The translations under genes were made by a program, and so were the position numbers. The notes beneath the pieces were generated by a model. That model did no database searches, had not been told where the DNA came from, and saw nothing but the letters and a program-made list of their open reading frames with translations. A DNA stretch of 64,000 nucleotides from Pseudomonadota bacterium (GTDB lineage Bacteria; Pseudomonadota; Alphaproteobacteria; Rhizobiales; Devosiaceae): assembly GCA_023433775.1 (NCBI GenBank), contig JAEYTY010000042.1, forward strand, positions 1-64,000, in the 5' to 3' direction. Of the stretch, positions 25,285-33,946 are shown piece after piece; within the stretch, counting starts at the first letter, position 1, and every line of letters begins with the position of its first letter.

Positions 25285-25701
25285 ATGTTCACCCGCACTA
25301 CCAGCGTGGAAATCCAGTTCGGCGATTGCGATCCGGCCGGCATTGTCTATTACCCCAATTATTTCCGCTTTTTCGACAATGCGACGGCGGGCCTGCTATC
25401 GGCCGCCTTTGCCATGCACAAGCGCAATTGGCTGGCCCATTATGGCATTGCCGGCATCCCCATGGTTGATACCGGCGCGCGCTTCATTCGCCCCAGCGCC
25501 TTTGGCGATGTCGTCGAAATCCGCAGCGAGATCACCGAGCTGGGCCGTTCCAGCTTTTCGGTGAAGCACACCTTGCTCAAGGATGGTGAAGTGGCCATCG
25601 AAGCCCACGAAAAGCGCGTCTGGGTAGTGCGGGACGATGCAGGCGGCATTCGCTCGGCGCCTTTGCCCGACGATGTACGCCGGGTGCTGGAAGGCCAGTA
25701 A
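25285..25701 (+). CDS. Hotdog-fold acyl-CoA thioesterase, 4-hydroxybenzoyl-CoA type
   Basis: A 138-residue thioesterase with the 4HBT active-site motif FGDCDPAGIVYYPNYFRFFDNA near residue 12, including the catalytic aspartate. In this operon it would release 4-hydroxybenzoate or vanillate from the aromatic acyl-CoA left after thiolysis. The 10-base gap from the SDR gene supports co-transcription. Confidence 0.87.
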   Translation: MFTRTTSVEIQFGDCDPAGIVYYPNYFRFFDNATAGLLSAAFAMHKRNWLAHYGIAGIPMVDTGARFIRPSAFGDVVEIRSEITELGRSSFSVKHTLLKDGEVAIEAHEKRVWVVRDDAGGIRSAPLPDDVRRVLEGQ

Positions 25702-25793
25702 CAGGCCAAAATGCCCTCCCTGCCCGAACCGCCTTTATCATGGCCGGGCAAATGGAATGAATTGGGTGCGCTGCACCGCTGAAAGGACGAAAT

Positions 25794-26564
25794 ATGGCCG
25801 AGGATAACGTGCTGATCGTGGAGCAGAAGGGTTCGATCGTCCACCTGACTCTGAACCGTCCCGAGAAGCGCAATGCGCTCAACGATGCGTCCATCGCTGC
25901 GCTCGACGCTTTCTTTTCGGCAGTTCCGGCAGGCACCCGCGCCATCGTCATCAGCGGTTCGGGCGGGCATTTTTCGTCCGGCCTCGATCTGTCTGAACAA
26001 GTGCATCGCCAGCCGCTGGAAGTGATGGCCCATTCGCGCAACTGGCACCGCGTCATGGCGATGATCCAGCATTCGCGCATTCCCATCATTGCCGCCATGA
26101 ACGGCGCCGTCATGGGGGGTGGTCTCGAATTCGGTTCGGCCTGCCATGTGCGCATTGCCGAGGAAACCGTCCGCTTCCAGATGCCCGAAGGCCTGCGCGG
26201 TATCTTTGTCGGCGGCGGCGGTTCGGTGCGTATTGCCAAGCTCATCGGTGCTGACCGGATGACCGAAATGATGCTGACTGGGCGCGTTTATCCGGGCACC
26301 GAGGGTGAGCGCTTGGGTCTGGCGCACTACACCGTTCCCGAAGGTCAGGCGCTGGCCAAGGCGTTTGAGCTGGCCGAGCGCATCGCCAAGAACTCGCCGA
26401 CCATCAACGCTTTCGTCATCCAGGCCATTGCCCAGATCGCATCCATGCCGCCAGAGGCAGGGCTCTATGCCGAAAGCCTTGCTGCCGCGCTGAGCCAGAC
26501 CGGGCCGGATGCCGAAGAGGGTCTCAAGGCCTTTCTCGAAAAGCGCCCACCAAACTTCGGCTGA
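25794..26564 (+). CDS. Enoyl-CoA hydratase/crotonase, hydroxycinnamoyl-CoA hydratase
   Basis: A 256-residue crotonase. The first oxyanion-hole stretch is SGSGGHFSSGLDLSE near residue 60 and the second NGAVMGGGLEFGSACHVRIA near 103; QMPEGLRGIFVGGGGSVRIAKLIG near 128 carries one likely acid/base glutamate. It may simply hydrate the side-chain double bond, or act as a hydratase-lyase (Ech/CouA type) that gives an aldehyde. A thiolase, an SDR and a thioesterase in the same operon, and no aldehyde dehydrogenase, favour hydration. AAAGGA precedes the start. A 93-base gap with a small TGCCCG/CGGGCA hairpin separates it from the thioesterase gene. Confidence 0.87.
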   Translation: MAEDNVLIVEQKGSIVHLTLNRPEKRNALNDASIAALDAFFSAVPAGTRAIVISGSGGHFSSGLDLSEQVHRQPLEVMAHSRNWHRVMAMIQHSRIPIIAAMNGAVMGGGLEFGSACHVRIAEETVRFQMPEGLRGIFVGGGGSVRIAKLIGADRMTEMMLTGRVYPGTEGERLGLAHYTVPEGQALAKAFELAERIAKNSPTINAFVIQAIAQIASMPPEAGLYAESLAAALSQTGPDAEEGLKAFLEKRPPNFG

Positions 26565-26567
26565 TCG

Positions 26568-27026
26568 TCAGCTGATCCGGTCGAGCAGGCTGATAAAGAG
26601 GTCGCGGTTTTGCTGGCCGCCCAGCCGCTTGATCATGTCCTGTTCCATGGCCTCGTGAATGCCGCGGGCATTGCCGAGGAAGGCGCAACCTTCCTTGGTC
26701 AGATGCAGGGCATTGGCGCGCTTGTCGCCGAGAGCAGGGCGCCGCTCGATCAGGCCGCGTTCTTCAAGGCCGTGCACCAGCGTGACGAAATTGGCCCGCT
26801 TGATGCCGAGCGCCTCGGCAATTTCGGTCTGCTTGCGACCGGGATTGTCGTCGATCAGCACCATGACGGAATATTCGGCGGGGCGCAGGTTCATCGCCTC
26901 GAACACCGCCATGAAGCGCTGAAATACCTGCAATTGCGCGCGCCGCAGCCGATAGCCGATGATCCCGGTCGTTGCCTCGGTACGCAGGCTGTCTTCGGCT
27001 TCGGCTTGCTGCTGGGTGGCGGGCAT
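26568..27026 (-). CDS. MarR-family regulator of the hydroxycinnamate operon, FerR/CouR-like
   Basis: A 152-residue MarR protein with the helix KQTEIAEALGIKRANFVTLVHGLEERGLIER near residue 65 and the DKRANALHLT wing. FerR and CouR proteins repress hydroxycinnamate genes and release on feruloyl- or p-coumaroyl-CoA. This gene is convergent with the crotonase gene (4-base gap), and its upstream region has the same inverted repeat as the synthetase promoter, which makes autoregulation and operon control likely. It is not closely similar in the visible motifs to the MarR protein at 4824, and the operators differ. Confidence 0.88.
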   Translation of the reverse strand: MPATQQQAEAEDSLRTEATTGIIGYRLRRAQLQVFQRFMAVFEAMNLRPAEYSVMVLIDDNPGRKQTEIAEALGIKRANFVTLVHGLEERGLIERRPALGDKRANALHLTKEGCAFLGNARGIHEAMEQDMIKRLGGQQNRDLFISLLDRIS

Positions 27027-27461
27027 CGGCGCTCACAGTTCAATGGATGTGGGAAGCTATTTCCCGGACAGGACGGCGATTGCTTGCCGCTCCATATCGA
27101 TTTAGTTATATTTGATAACATTGCCATGGGGAGGATGGCAAAGTGGAAAAGGGGCGCGCCGGTGGTGGCTGCATCTTTTGTGGGTCTGACCCAAGGCACA
27201 CAAATTGGCGATGAAGCGATCGGCGCTGAGTGCGTGGTTATCTATTTGAACCATTTTGGGCCCGGTTGGGCATGGATCGGGTCATTCGGATAATCCAGCG
27301 GTTATGGTATTGGGCGCAATTATCATTTTACTTGCGACCGGCCAGCGCCTTTAATCGGGCTACAAGGGGAGGGATCAATGCAAAGAGCCGGCAAGAGCTG
27401 CGCGCTGATTTATATGTCGTCCGGATTTTTTCCGGGCCCCGTCGGCGCGGGAGTTTAACAG
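27027..27461. promoter_or_regulatory. Divergent intergenic region between marR and the TRAP genes
   Basis: These 435 bases hold the MarR operator at 27105-27119. They also hold a TTGCCAT/ATGGCAA repeat near 27122-27141, a TGGGTC-T-GACCCA palindrome at 27181-27193 and a GGTT/AACC repeat near 27237-27252. A CCGGATTTTTTCCGG stretch lies shortly before the TRAP start. A short open frame at 27126-27293 lacks support and is not called. The TRAP promoter probably lies here, but I could not fix it. Confidence 0.5.
27105..27119. promoter_or_regulatory. MarR operator upstream of the FerR/CouR-like gene
   Basis: GTTATA-TTT-GATAAC with the same flanks (TTTA before, ATT after) as the site at 21379-21393. 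It is 79 bases before the marR start; the left arm read on the minus strand is a good -10 (TATAAC). Confidence 0.78.
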
Positions 27462-28004
27462 GTGTTTCAGGATGGTTCGCCTCTTGGCAGGGTCGTGATT
27501 GGCCTCGCAAAATGGATGGCAGTGGCCGGTGGGGCGGTCATGGTAGCCCTCATCGCCATGGTCTGTTTCAGCATTATTGGCCGCGCGCTGATCCCGCTTG
27601 GTCTCAAGCCTATCCGCGGCGATTACGAGCTGGTGTCGGTCGGCATGGGTTTTGCGGTCTTTGCCTTTATCCCCTGGGCTCACCTGAAGCGTGGCCATGC
27701 TCTGGTGGCGCTGGTGACAGACCTGTTTGGTGAAGTGCCCAACCGGATCATTCTGGTCATTACCGATCTGATGATGCTGATCGCTGCGGCCTTTCTGGCC
27801 TGGCGGCTCTATTTCGGCACCATGGACAAGTTTGCCTACAATGAAACGACAATTCTGCTGCGTATGCCGCTCGGCTGGGGCTATGGCCTGGCGCTGATTG
27901 GTGCAGTCGTTTTCGTGATTGTTGCTGCATATGTTTTGGGTCGTTCGCTGACCCATCTGGTCAAGGGCACATCTGAGCCCAAGCCCGTAGGAGTCGATCT
28001 GTGA
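27462..28004 (+). CDS. TRAP transporter small permease, aromatic-acid cluster
   Basis: A 180-residue DctQ-like protein with four hydrophobic segments (about residues 15-40, 55-72, 95-115, 140-162) and the loop PWAHLKRGHALVALVTDLF. It starts with GTG 27462, preceded by GGGAG about 8 bases upstream; no suitable ATG lies near. Gene order is small permease, large permease, binding protein, unlike the first TRAP set at 11427. The start of the large permease overlaps its stop (GTGA). Near a hydroxycinnamate operon, the probable cargo is an aromatic acid, as for the TarPQM type. Confidence 0.87.
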   Translation: MFQDGSPLGRVVIGLAKWMAVAGGAVMVALIAMVCFSIIGRALIPLGLKPIRGDYELVSVGMGFAVFAFIPWAHLKRGHALVALVTDLFGEVPNRIILVITDLMMLIAAAFLAWRLYFGTMDKFAYNETTILLRMPLGWGYGLALIGAVVFVIVAAYVLGRSLTHLVKGTSEPKPVGVDL

Positions 28005-29323
28005 CCCCGCTTGTTCTTGGCCTTCTGGCATTCCCCGCGGTTCTGCTGCTGATTTTCCTGCGCGTGCCGATCGGGCTAGCCATGCTGACCATCGGTATTT
28101 TCGGTGGCTGGCTGATTACCGGGACCTTCAATCCCACCCTGGCTCAGTTCAAGAACCTGACCTACAGCACCTTTGCGTCCTATTCGCTTTCGGTGGTGCC
28201 GCTGTTCCTGCTCATGGGGCAGTTTGCGACCCTGAGCGGCCTTTCGGCTGGCCTGTTTAACGCCGCTGCGGCCTGGCTCGGCCACAAAAAGGGCGGGGTG
28301 GCCATGTCGGCCATTGGGGCCAGCGCCGGCTTTGGCGCCATTTGCGGCTCTTCGCTGGCAACGGCGGCGACCATGGGCCAGGTGGCTCTGCCCGAGCTCA
28401 AGAAATATGGCTATTCGGGCGGGCTCGCCACGGCCACTGTCGCCGCTGGCGGCACGCTGGGCATCCTCATTCCGCCCTCGATCATTCTGGTGATCTTCGC
28501 CGTTCTCACAGAGCAGAACATTGCCAAGCTGTTCATGGCCGCCTTCATTCCCGGCATTCTGGCGGCGCTTGGCTACATTATCGTCATTGCCATCTATGTG
28601 CGGGTCAGCCCGGAGTCCGGTGGAGTTCGTGAGCGTATGCCCTACGCGCAGCGCTTCCGCGAACTGGTGAAGGTGTGGCCGGTTATCGTTGTGTTCGGCC
28701 TCGTTATCGGCGGCATCTATACCGGCGTCTTTACACCCACCGAGGCGGCTGCGGTCGGCGCGGCAGGCACGGGGCTGATCGCGCTGGCGAAGCGTTCGCT
28801 GGGCCGCGAAGCGGTTGTTCAGGCGTTTCTGTCCACGGCCGTGTCCACGGCAATGATCTTTCTCATTGTTCTCGGCGCCGCGTCGCTCAATGGCTTCCTT
28901 GCCCTGTCGCAACTTCCCCAGGTCAGCGCGGCCTGGATTGTCGAGCAGGGTCTCAATCCATGGATCGTGCTGGCGATCGTGCTGGTTTTCTATCTGATCA
29001 TGGGCTGTGTGATGGACTCCCTGTCCATGATCCTGCTGACGGTACCGATTATTTATCCAATGATGAGTGCTCTCGATTTCGGGCTTACCCCGGACGAGTT
29101 CGGCATCTGGTTCGGCATCATCGTGCTGATCGTGGTGGAGGTCGGTCTCATAACCCCGCCCGTTGGTATGAACCTGTTCATCATCAACTCAATGTCGCCC
29201 AGCACGCGCCTTTCGGAGACCTATCGCGGTGTGCTTCCATTCGTGGCGAGCGATATTGTGCGCACAATAATTCTCGTCGCCTTTCCGGCCATCACGCTAT
29301 GTCTGGTGTGGTTGCTCTATTAG
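28001..29323 (+). CDS. TRAP transporter large permease, aromatic-acid cluster
   Basis: A 440-residue DctM-family protein with about 12 hydrophobic segments. It has RVPIGLAMLTIG near residue 18, SAIGASAGFGAICGSSLATAATMGQVALPE near 104, GILIPPSIILVIF near 154, FTPTEAAAVGAAGTG near 244 and LITPPVGMNLFIINS near 390. GTG 28001 overlaps the previous stop. A 106-base gap then precedes the binding-protein gene. Confidence 0.94.
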   Translation: MTPLVLGLLAFPAVLLLIFLRVPIGLAMLTIGIFGGWLITGTFNPTLAQFKNLTYSTFASYSLSVVPLFLLMGQFATLSGLSAGLFNAAAAWLGHKKGGVAMSAIGASAGFGAICGSSLATAATMGQVALPELKKYGYSGGLATATVAAGGTLGILIPPSIILVIFAVLTEQNIAKLFMAAFIPGILAALGYIIVIAIYVRVSPESGGVRERMPYAQRFRELVKVWPVIVVFGLVIGGIYTGVFTPTEAAAVGAAGTGLIALAKRSLGREAVVQAFLSTAVSTAMIFLIVLGAASLNGFLALSQLPQVSAAWIVEQGLNPWIVLAIVLVFYLIMGCVMDSLSMILLTVPIIYPMMSALDFGLTPDEFGIWFGIIVLIVVEVGLITPPVGMNLFIINSMSPSTRLSETYRGVLPFVASDIVRTIILVAFPAITLCLVWLLY

Positions 29324-29429
29324 CGATGCGAATGAGAAAACGAGTTTCGTGGCGTCCTTGACCAGGCCGTCAACGGGAGACCAAGGGAACTAAGCGGACC
29401 GATATGGTCCAATATGGGAGGAAACTGAA

Positions 29430-30446
29430 TTGACCAAGAATTTCGTTCTGGGCGCTTTTGCTGCCCTGGCGCTGTCGACCAGCGCTTTCGCGCAGGAAGT
29501 CACGCTCCGCGTTCACCAGATGCTGCCGCCACAGGCAACCATCCCTGCCAAGGCCATCGAGCCATGGGCTGCCAAGGTGCAGGAAGAGTCCGGTGGGCGC
29601 ATCAAGGTTGAGCTTTATCCGGCAATGCAGCTCGGTGGCGCGCCACCGGAACTGTATGACCAGGCCAAGGACGGCGTGGTCGACCTGATCTGGACCGTTC
29701 TGGGCTACACGCCTGGCCGTTTCCCCAAGTCTGAAGTGTTTGAACTGCCCTTCATGACGGGCAATTCGGCTGCCAGCTCGGCTGCCTTCTATAACTATGT
29801 GATGGAAAACTCGGCTGACGAATTCGCCGGCGTCAAGGTCATCGCCCTGCATACGCACGGCCCCGGCCTGTTCCACTCGAAGGACCCAATCGGTTCCCTC
29901 GACGATCTGCAGGGCATGAAGGTTCGTGGCGGTTCGCGCATCATTTCCGACATGCTGGCCCAACTTGGTGCCGAGCCTGTTGGTATGCCTGTGCCGCAGG
30001 TGACCGAAGCTCTGTCCAAGGGCGTTATCGACGCCACCACGATCCCGTGGGAAGTGACGCCGTCGCTGCGCGTTTCCGAGCTGGTCAAGAACCACACCGG
30101 CTTCTCGGGCAATGAAGGTCTCTACACCCAGACCTTCGGCTTCGTGATGAACATGGACAGCTATAACAACCTGCCCGACGACCTGAAGGCCGTTATCGAT
30201 GCCAATTCCGGTCTCGAAATGTCCCGCCAGTTCGGTCGCGTGATGGACGAAGGTGATGGCACCGGTCTCGCCATTGCCGTCAATGCCGGCAACAACATCA
30301 TCCAGCTCGACGAAGCCGAAACCGCCAAGTGGCGCGAAGCGGCTCAGCCGACCATCGACCAGTGGTTTGCGGACATGGAAGCCCTCGGCTTTGATGGCCC
30401 GGCTCTCTACGAAGCTGCCAAGGCTGCCATCGCAGCCGAAAACTAA
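29430..30446 (+). CDS. TRAP transporter substrate-binding protein, aromatic-acid cluster
   Basis: A 338-residue periplasmic receptor with a signal peptide ending ALSTSAFAQ (residues 1-22). The DctP block LDDLQGMKVRGGSRIISDMLAQLGAEPVGMPVPQVTEALSKGVID is near 155, with the conserved ligand arginine. It starts with TTG 29430, 7 bases after GGAGGA (29417-29422); no ATG exists before the mature region, so the rare start is well supported. TRAP receptors for p-coumarate and related acids belong to this group, which fits the neighbours. A hairpin at 30457-30485 follows. Confidence 0.92.
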   Translation: MTKNFVLGAFAALALSTSAFAQEVTLRVHQMLPPQATIPAKAIEPWAAKVQEESGGRIKVELYPAMQLGGAPPELYDQAKDGVVDLIWTVLGYTPGRFPKSEVFELPFMTGNSAASSAAFYNYVMENSADEFAGVKVIALHTHGPGLFHSKDPIGSLDDLQGMKVRGGSRIISDMLAQLGAEPVGMPVPQVTEALSKGVIDATTIPWEVTPSLRVSELVKNHTGFSGNEGLYTQTFGFVMNMDSYNNLPDDLKAVIDANSGLEMSRQFGRVMDEGDGTGLAIAVNAGNNIIQLDEAETAKWREAAQPTIDQWFADMEALGFDGPALYEAAKAAIAAEN

Positions 30447-30456
30447 GAGCATAAGT

Positions 30457-30485
30457 GATCCCGCCGTCCTTGTGGCGGCGGGGTC
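30457..30485 (+). terminator. Hairpin after the second TRAP operon
   Basis: GATCCCGCCG (30457-30466) pairs with CGGCGGGGTC (30476-30485), a 10-bp stem with one G-T pair. There is no T-run, so it may protect the 3' end rather than terminate. Confidence 0.6.
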
Positions 30486-30581
30486 ATCCCAATGTGCCTG
30501 GGCCGCTGTTTCCCAAAAGGTTTCCAGGACTCGCGCAATCGGCCTGACGGTTCGACTGCCCGATGTTAGACTGATGATCTG

Positions 30582-30599
30582 CAAGTCGCGTGCGACTTG
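30582..30599. promoter_or_regulatory. Palindrome upstream of the GH95 gene
   Basis: CAAGTCGC-GT-GCGACTTG, two perfect 8-base arms, lies 38 bases before the GH95 start. Its size and position suit a LacI- or GntR-type operator; the regulator is unknown. Confidence 0.55.
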
Positions 30600-30636
30600 A
30601 GCTAACAGCGCCGAGCGCAGTGATCGTCTGGAATTC

Positions 30637-32874
30637 ATGACCCGAACTCACCTCTGGTATCGCGAGCCTGCTCGCGAATGGACCGACGCCTTGCCCCTCG
30701 GCAATGGCCGTCTGGGCGCCATGGTCTTTGGCGGCATCGCGCAGGACGAGTTTCAGCTCAACGAGGATACGCTGTGGTCGGGCGGCCCCTATCAGCCGAT
30801 TAATTCTGAAGCGAAGGCGCATCTGGGGTCGGTGCGTAACCTGGTATTTGCCGGGCAATATGCGGAGGCACAGAAGCTGGCCGATGCGCACCTGCTCGGT
30901 CGCCCCAAGACGCAGATGTCCTACCAGCCGGCGGGCCGCCTGCTGATCGATTTTGCGCATCCCGGCGCAATCTCGAATTACCGTCGCCAGCTCGATCTCG
31001 CCACGGCCGTGGCGGTGACAGAGTATCAGTCCGGCGGCGTCAGCTATCGTCGCGAAAGCTTTGTTTCTGCTGCGGATGGCGTGATGGTCATTCGCCTTTC
31101 TGCGGATCGCGACGCATCTTTGTCGGCGCGACTGCAATTTGTCAGCGATCAACCGGGGCAGGGTTCAGCAGCGCCCGACACGTTGCAGTTTGTCGGGACC
31201 AATCGTGGGGAACATGGGATAGAGGGCGCGCTCAAATGGCAGTTTGAAGCCCGTGTGCTGGCTGCGGGCGGAAGCGCTCATGTCGAGGACGACCAGCTTG
31301 TGGTTTCGGGCGTCGACAGCATTACCCTGCTGATCGACATTGCCACCAGCTTTCGTCGCTTTGATGATGTTTCGGGCGATGCAGAAGCGGAGATCGCCCA
31401 TAGACTGGGCGCGCTTGACGGACGGCGCTATGAGCGCCTTCTCGCCGATCACGTGGCGGCGCACGCGGCGCTCTATGACCGTTTCGCCATAGATCTCGGC
31501 CAGACTGAAAGTGCCGATCTGCCCACAGACGAGCGCATCGCTCTTTTTGCTGATGGCAATGATCCGGATCTCGCTGCGCTCTATGTGCAATATGGCCGAT
31601 ACCTCGCGATCTCATCGAGCCGCGCCGGGACGCAGCCGGCGAACCTTCAGGGGATTTGGAACAAGGAAACGCGTCCGCCCTGGGGCAGCAAATATACTGC
31701 CAATATCAATCTGCAGATGAACTACTGGCTGGCCGATCCGGCCAATCTGGCTGATTGCTTCGAGCCATTTATCCGGCTGGCTGAACAGGCCGCCATCACC
31801 GGCGCGAATATGGCTCAGGCCCATTACGGCGCCCGTGGATGGGTGCTTCATCACAATACGGATCTCTGGCGCGCCAGTGCGCCGATTGATGGCGCGCAAT
31901 GGGGTCTATGGCCCATGGGCGGCGCCTGGATATGCGCCCAGCTCTGGGACCATGCCCGCTATGCCGGCTTTCCCGAGGACTTGGTGGCGCGCATCCATCC
32001 GCTGCTGATCGGCGCCAGCCAGTTTTTCCTCGATACGCTGGTGCCCTTGCCCGGAAGCAATCACATGGTGACGGCGCCTTCGGTGTCGCCGGAAAACTGG
32101 CATCCATTTGGCAGTTCGGTCTGTGCCGGGCCCGCGATGGACAGCCAGATCCTGCGCGATCTGTTCGATGCAAGCATCGCCGCGAGCCGGCAATTGAGCT
32201 GCGAAGATGCGCTGACGGCAGAGATCGCGGCCATGCGCGCCCGCCTGCCGTCTGACCGCATCGGCAAAAAGGGGCAATTGCAGGAATGGCTCGAAGACTG
32301 GGATGCGGACGCGCCAGAAATCCACCATAGGCACGTCTCGCACCTTTACGGCCTCCACCCATCCTTGCAGATCGATACAGTCAGGACGCCAGAACTGGCG
32401 GCGGCGGCGCGACGCTCGCTGGAAATCCGCGGCGACGACGCAACGGGTTGGGGCATTGGCTGGCGGATCAATCTTTGGGCCCGGCTGCGCGATGGCAACC
32501 ACGCCCATGACGTGTTGCGCCTGCTTTTGCACCCCGAGCGTAGCTACAAAAATCTCTTCGATGCGCATCCGCCATTCCAGATCGACGGCAATTTCGGCGG
32601 CGCGGCGGGCATTCTTGAAATGCTGCTCCAATCGGACGAAGACACTATTTCGTTGCTTCCGGCGCTGCCCGAGGCATGGTCCAATGGGTCGGTGCGCGGA
32701 TTGCGCGCGCGGGGTGGCGTAACAGTTGATTTCTCCTGGACGAATGGCCTCGTCACAGCCCTTGCCGTAGAAGCGGAACGGGCCTATTCCGGCGTGGTGC
32801 GACAGGGAGAAATTCTTTACGCCGACGGGGTGAAACCGGGTCGCACTGTTCTTCTGGGGGGAGATTCGCATTGA
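30637..32874 (+). CDS. Glycoside hydrolase family 95, alpha-L-fucosidase/galactosidase type
   Basis: A 745-residue GH95 protein. The N-terminal domain opens LWYREPAREWTDALPLGNGRLGAMVFGG, typical of the family. The (alpha/alpha)6 catalytic domain has TANINLQMNYWLADPANL near residue 350 (the two asparagines that activate water), TAPSVSPENWHPFG near 480 (the probable acid glutamate) and HPPFQIDGNFGGAAGILEMLLQ near 645 (the aspartate). GH95 enzymes remove alpha-1,2-L-fucose or L-galactose. There is no signal peptide, so it acts in the cytoplasm on imported oligosaccharides. ATG 30637 gives the standard start. The stop overlaps the start of the next gene (TTGA). Confidence 0.92.
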   Translation: MTRTHLWYREPAREWTDALPLGNGRLGAMVFGGIAQDEFQLNEDTLWSGGPYQPINSEAKAHLGSVRNLVFAGQYAEAQKLADAHLLGRPKTQMSYQPAGRLLIDFAHPGAISNYRRQLDLATAVAVTEYQSGGVSYRRESFVSAADGVMVIRLSADRDASLSARLQFVSDQPGQGSAAPDTLQFVGTNRGEHGIEGALKWQFEARVLAAGGSAHVEDDQLVVSGVDSITLLIDIATSFRRFDDVSGDAEAEIAHRLGALDGRRYERLLADHVAAHAALYDRFAIDLGQTESADLPTDERIALFADGNDPDLAALYVQYGRYLAISSSRAGTQPANLQGIWNKETRPPWGSKYTANINLQMNYWLADPANLADCFEPFIRLAEQAAITGANMAQAHYGARGWVLHHNTDLWRASAPIDGAQWGLWPMGGAWICAQLWDHARYAGFPEDLVARIHPLLIGASQFFLDTLVPLPGSNHMVTAPSVSPENWHPFGSSVCAGPAMDSQILRDLFDASIAASRQLSCEDALTAEIAAMRARLPSDRIGKKGQLQEWLEDWDADAPEIHHRHVSHLYGLHPSLQIDTVRTPELAAAARRSLEIRGDDATGWGIGWRINLWARLRDGNHAHDVLRLLLHPERSYKNLFDAHPPFQIDGNFGGAAGILEMLLQSDEDTISLLPALPEAWSNGSVRGLRARGGVTVDFSWTNGLVTALAVEAERAYSGVVRQGEILYADGVKPGRTVLLGGDSH

Positions 32875-33881
32875 AAGCGCTGACCATTGTCCGTCCTGGC
32901 GAAGCCATTGTTGCGGACTATTCCGAACCCACAGCCGGCCCCGGTGAGGTGGTGATCGATCTGGCCTATGTGGGCTATTGTGGATCGGACCTGACCTCCT
33001 ATCGCGGCCTCAATCCGCTGGTCAGCTATCCGCGCGTGCCCGGTCATGAAATCGCGGGCAAGATCGCCGAACTTGGCGCAGGTGTTGAGGGGCTCTCCAT
33101 CGGCCAGGCTGTAACGGTTTTGCCCTATTTCAATTGCGGCACCTGCAAGGCCTGTCGCTCCGGTCGCCCCAATGCCTGCCCCTCCAACCAGACCATGGGC
33201 GTACAGCGCGAAGGCGCGATGACGGCGAGGGTGGTTGTGCCGGCGAAGAAGGTCATTCCCGTCGACGGTGTTGCCCTGCGCGATCTGGCGCTGGTCGAGC
33301 CCTGCGCTGTTGGTTTCCATGCCGTGCGCCGGGCTGAACTCAAAGCCGGTGAAACCATTGTTGTTCTGGGCTGCGGCATGATCGGTCTTGGCGTGCTGAT
33401 GGGCGCGCTTCGCCTTGGAGCGCAGGTCATCGCCGTTGATCTTTCGCCATCCAAACTGGAAGTGGCCCGCAAGCTGGGTGCGCATGAAACGGTTTTGGCC
33501 GGCGGCGACATCAAGACGACAATGGCCGGGTTGGTGCCCGAAGGCCCGGACGTGGTCGTGGAAGCCGTCGGCGCCGAGGCGACGTTCCTTCAGGCTATCG
33601 ACCTCGTCGCGACCTGTGGGCGCGTGGTCTATATCGGTTATGCCAAGGCCCCGATTTCCTACGACACAAAGTACTTCATCACCAAAGAGCTCGACATTCG
33701 CGGTTCGCGCAACGCGCTGCCGTCAGACTTTGATGATGTGGTGGATCACCTGCGCGCCAATCCGGGAGCAGGCGACCTGATCGTCTCTCGCGTCGTGTCG
33801 CTGGATGATGCGCCTGCGGCCTTGGCCGATTGGGACGCTAATCCCGGCGGGTTTACCAAGGTATTGGTCAGCTTCGGCTGA
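32871..33881 (+). CDS. Zinc-dependent sugar dehydrogenase (MDR family)
   Basis: A 336-residue medium-chain dehydrogenase. Catalytic zinc ligands are the cysteine in VGYCGSD near residue 38 and PGHEIAG near 59; the structural zinc set is CGTCKACRSGRPNAC near 89. The NAD motif is VLGCGMIGLGVL near 167. It resembles the L-galactonate/L-threonine/sorbitol dehydrogenase branch. Coupled to GH95 by a TTG start (32871) behind GGGGGAGA, it may oxidise the freed sugar or its acid. A sister enzyme is at 52514. Confidence 0.87.
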   Translation: MKALTIVRPGEAIVADYSEPTAGPGEVVIDLAYVGYCGSDLTSYRGLNPLVSYPRVPGHEIAGKIAELGAGVEGLSIGQAVTVLPYFNCGTCKACRSGRPNACPSNQTMGVQREGAMTARVVVPAKKVIPVDGVALRDLALVEPCAVGFHAVRRAELKAGETIVVLGCGMIGLGVLMGALRLGAQVIAVDLSPSKLEVARKLGAHETVLAGGDIKTTMAGLVPEGPDVVVEAVGAEATFLQAIDLVATCGRVVYIGYAKAPISYDTKYFITKELDIRGSRNALPSDFDDVVDHLRANPGAGDLIVSRVVSLDDAPAALADWDANPGGFTKVLVSFG

Positions 33882-33900
33882 TTATACGAACAGAAATGCA

Positions 33901-33933
33901 AAGGCCCCGCGTCTGAAACGCGGGGCCTTTTTT
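33901..33933. terminator. Bidirectional terminator
   Basis: AGGCCCCGCGT (33902-33912) pairs exactly with ACGCGGGGCCT (33918-33928) and a run of seven T follows; A-rich sequence on the other side suits the leftward permease gene as well. It lies between convergent genes. Confidence 0.9.
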
Positions 33934-33946
33934 GTTGGCGTCAGGG

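Noticed and set aside
27126..27293. Small ORF in the marR-TRAP gap, about 55 residues
   Set aside because: The GGGGAGG stretch abuts the second ATG with no spacing, there is no recognisable product, and it overlaps several inverted repeats.
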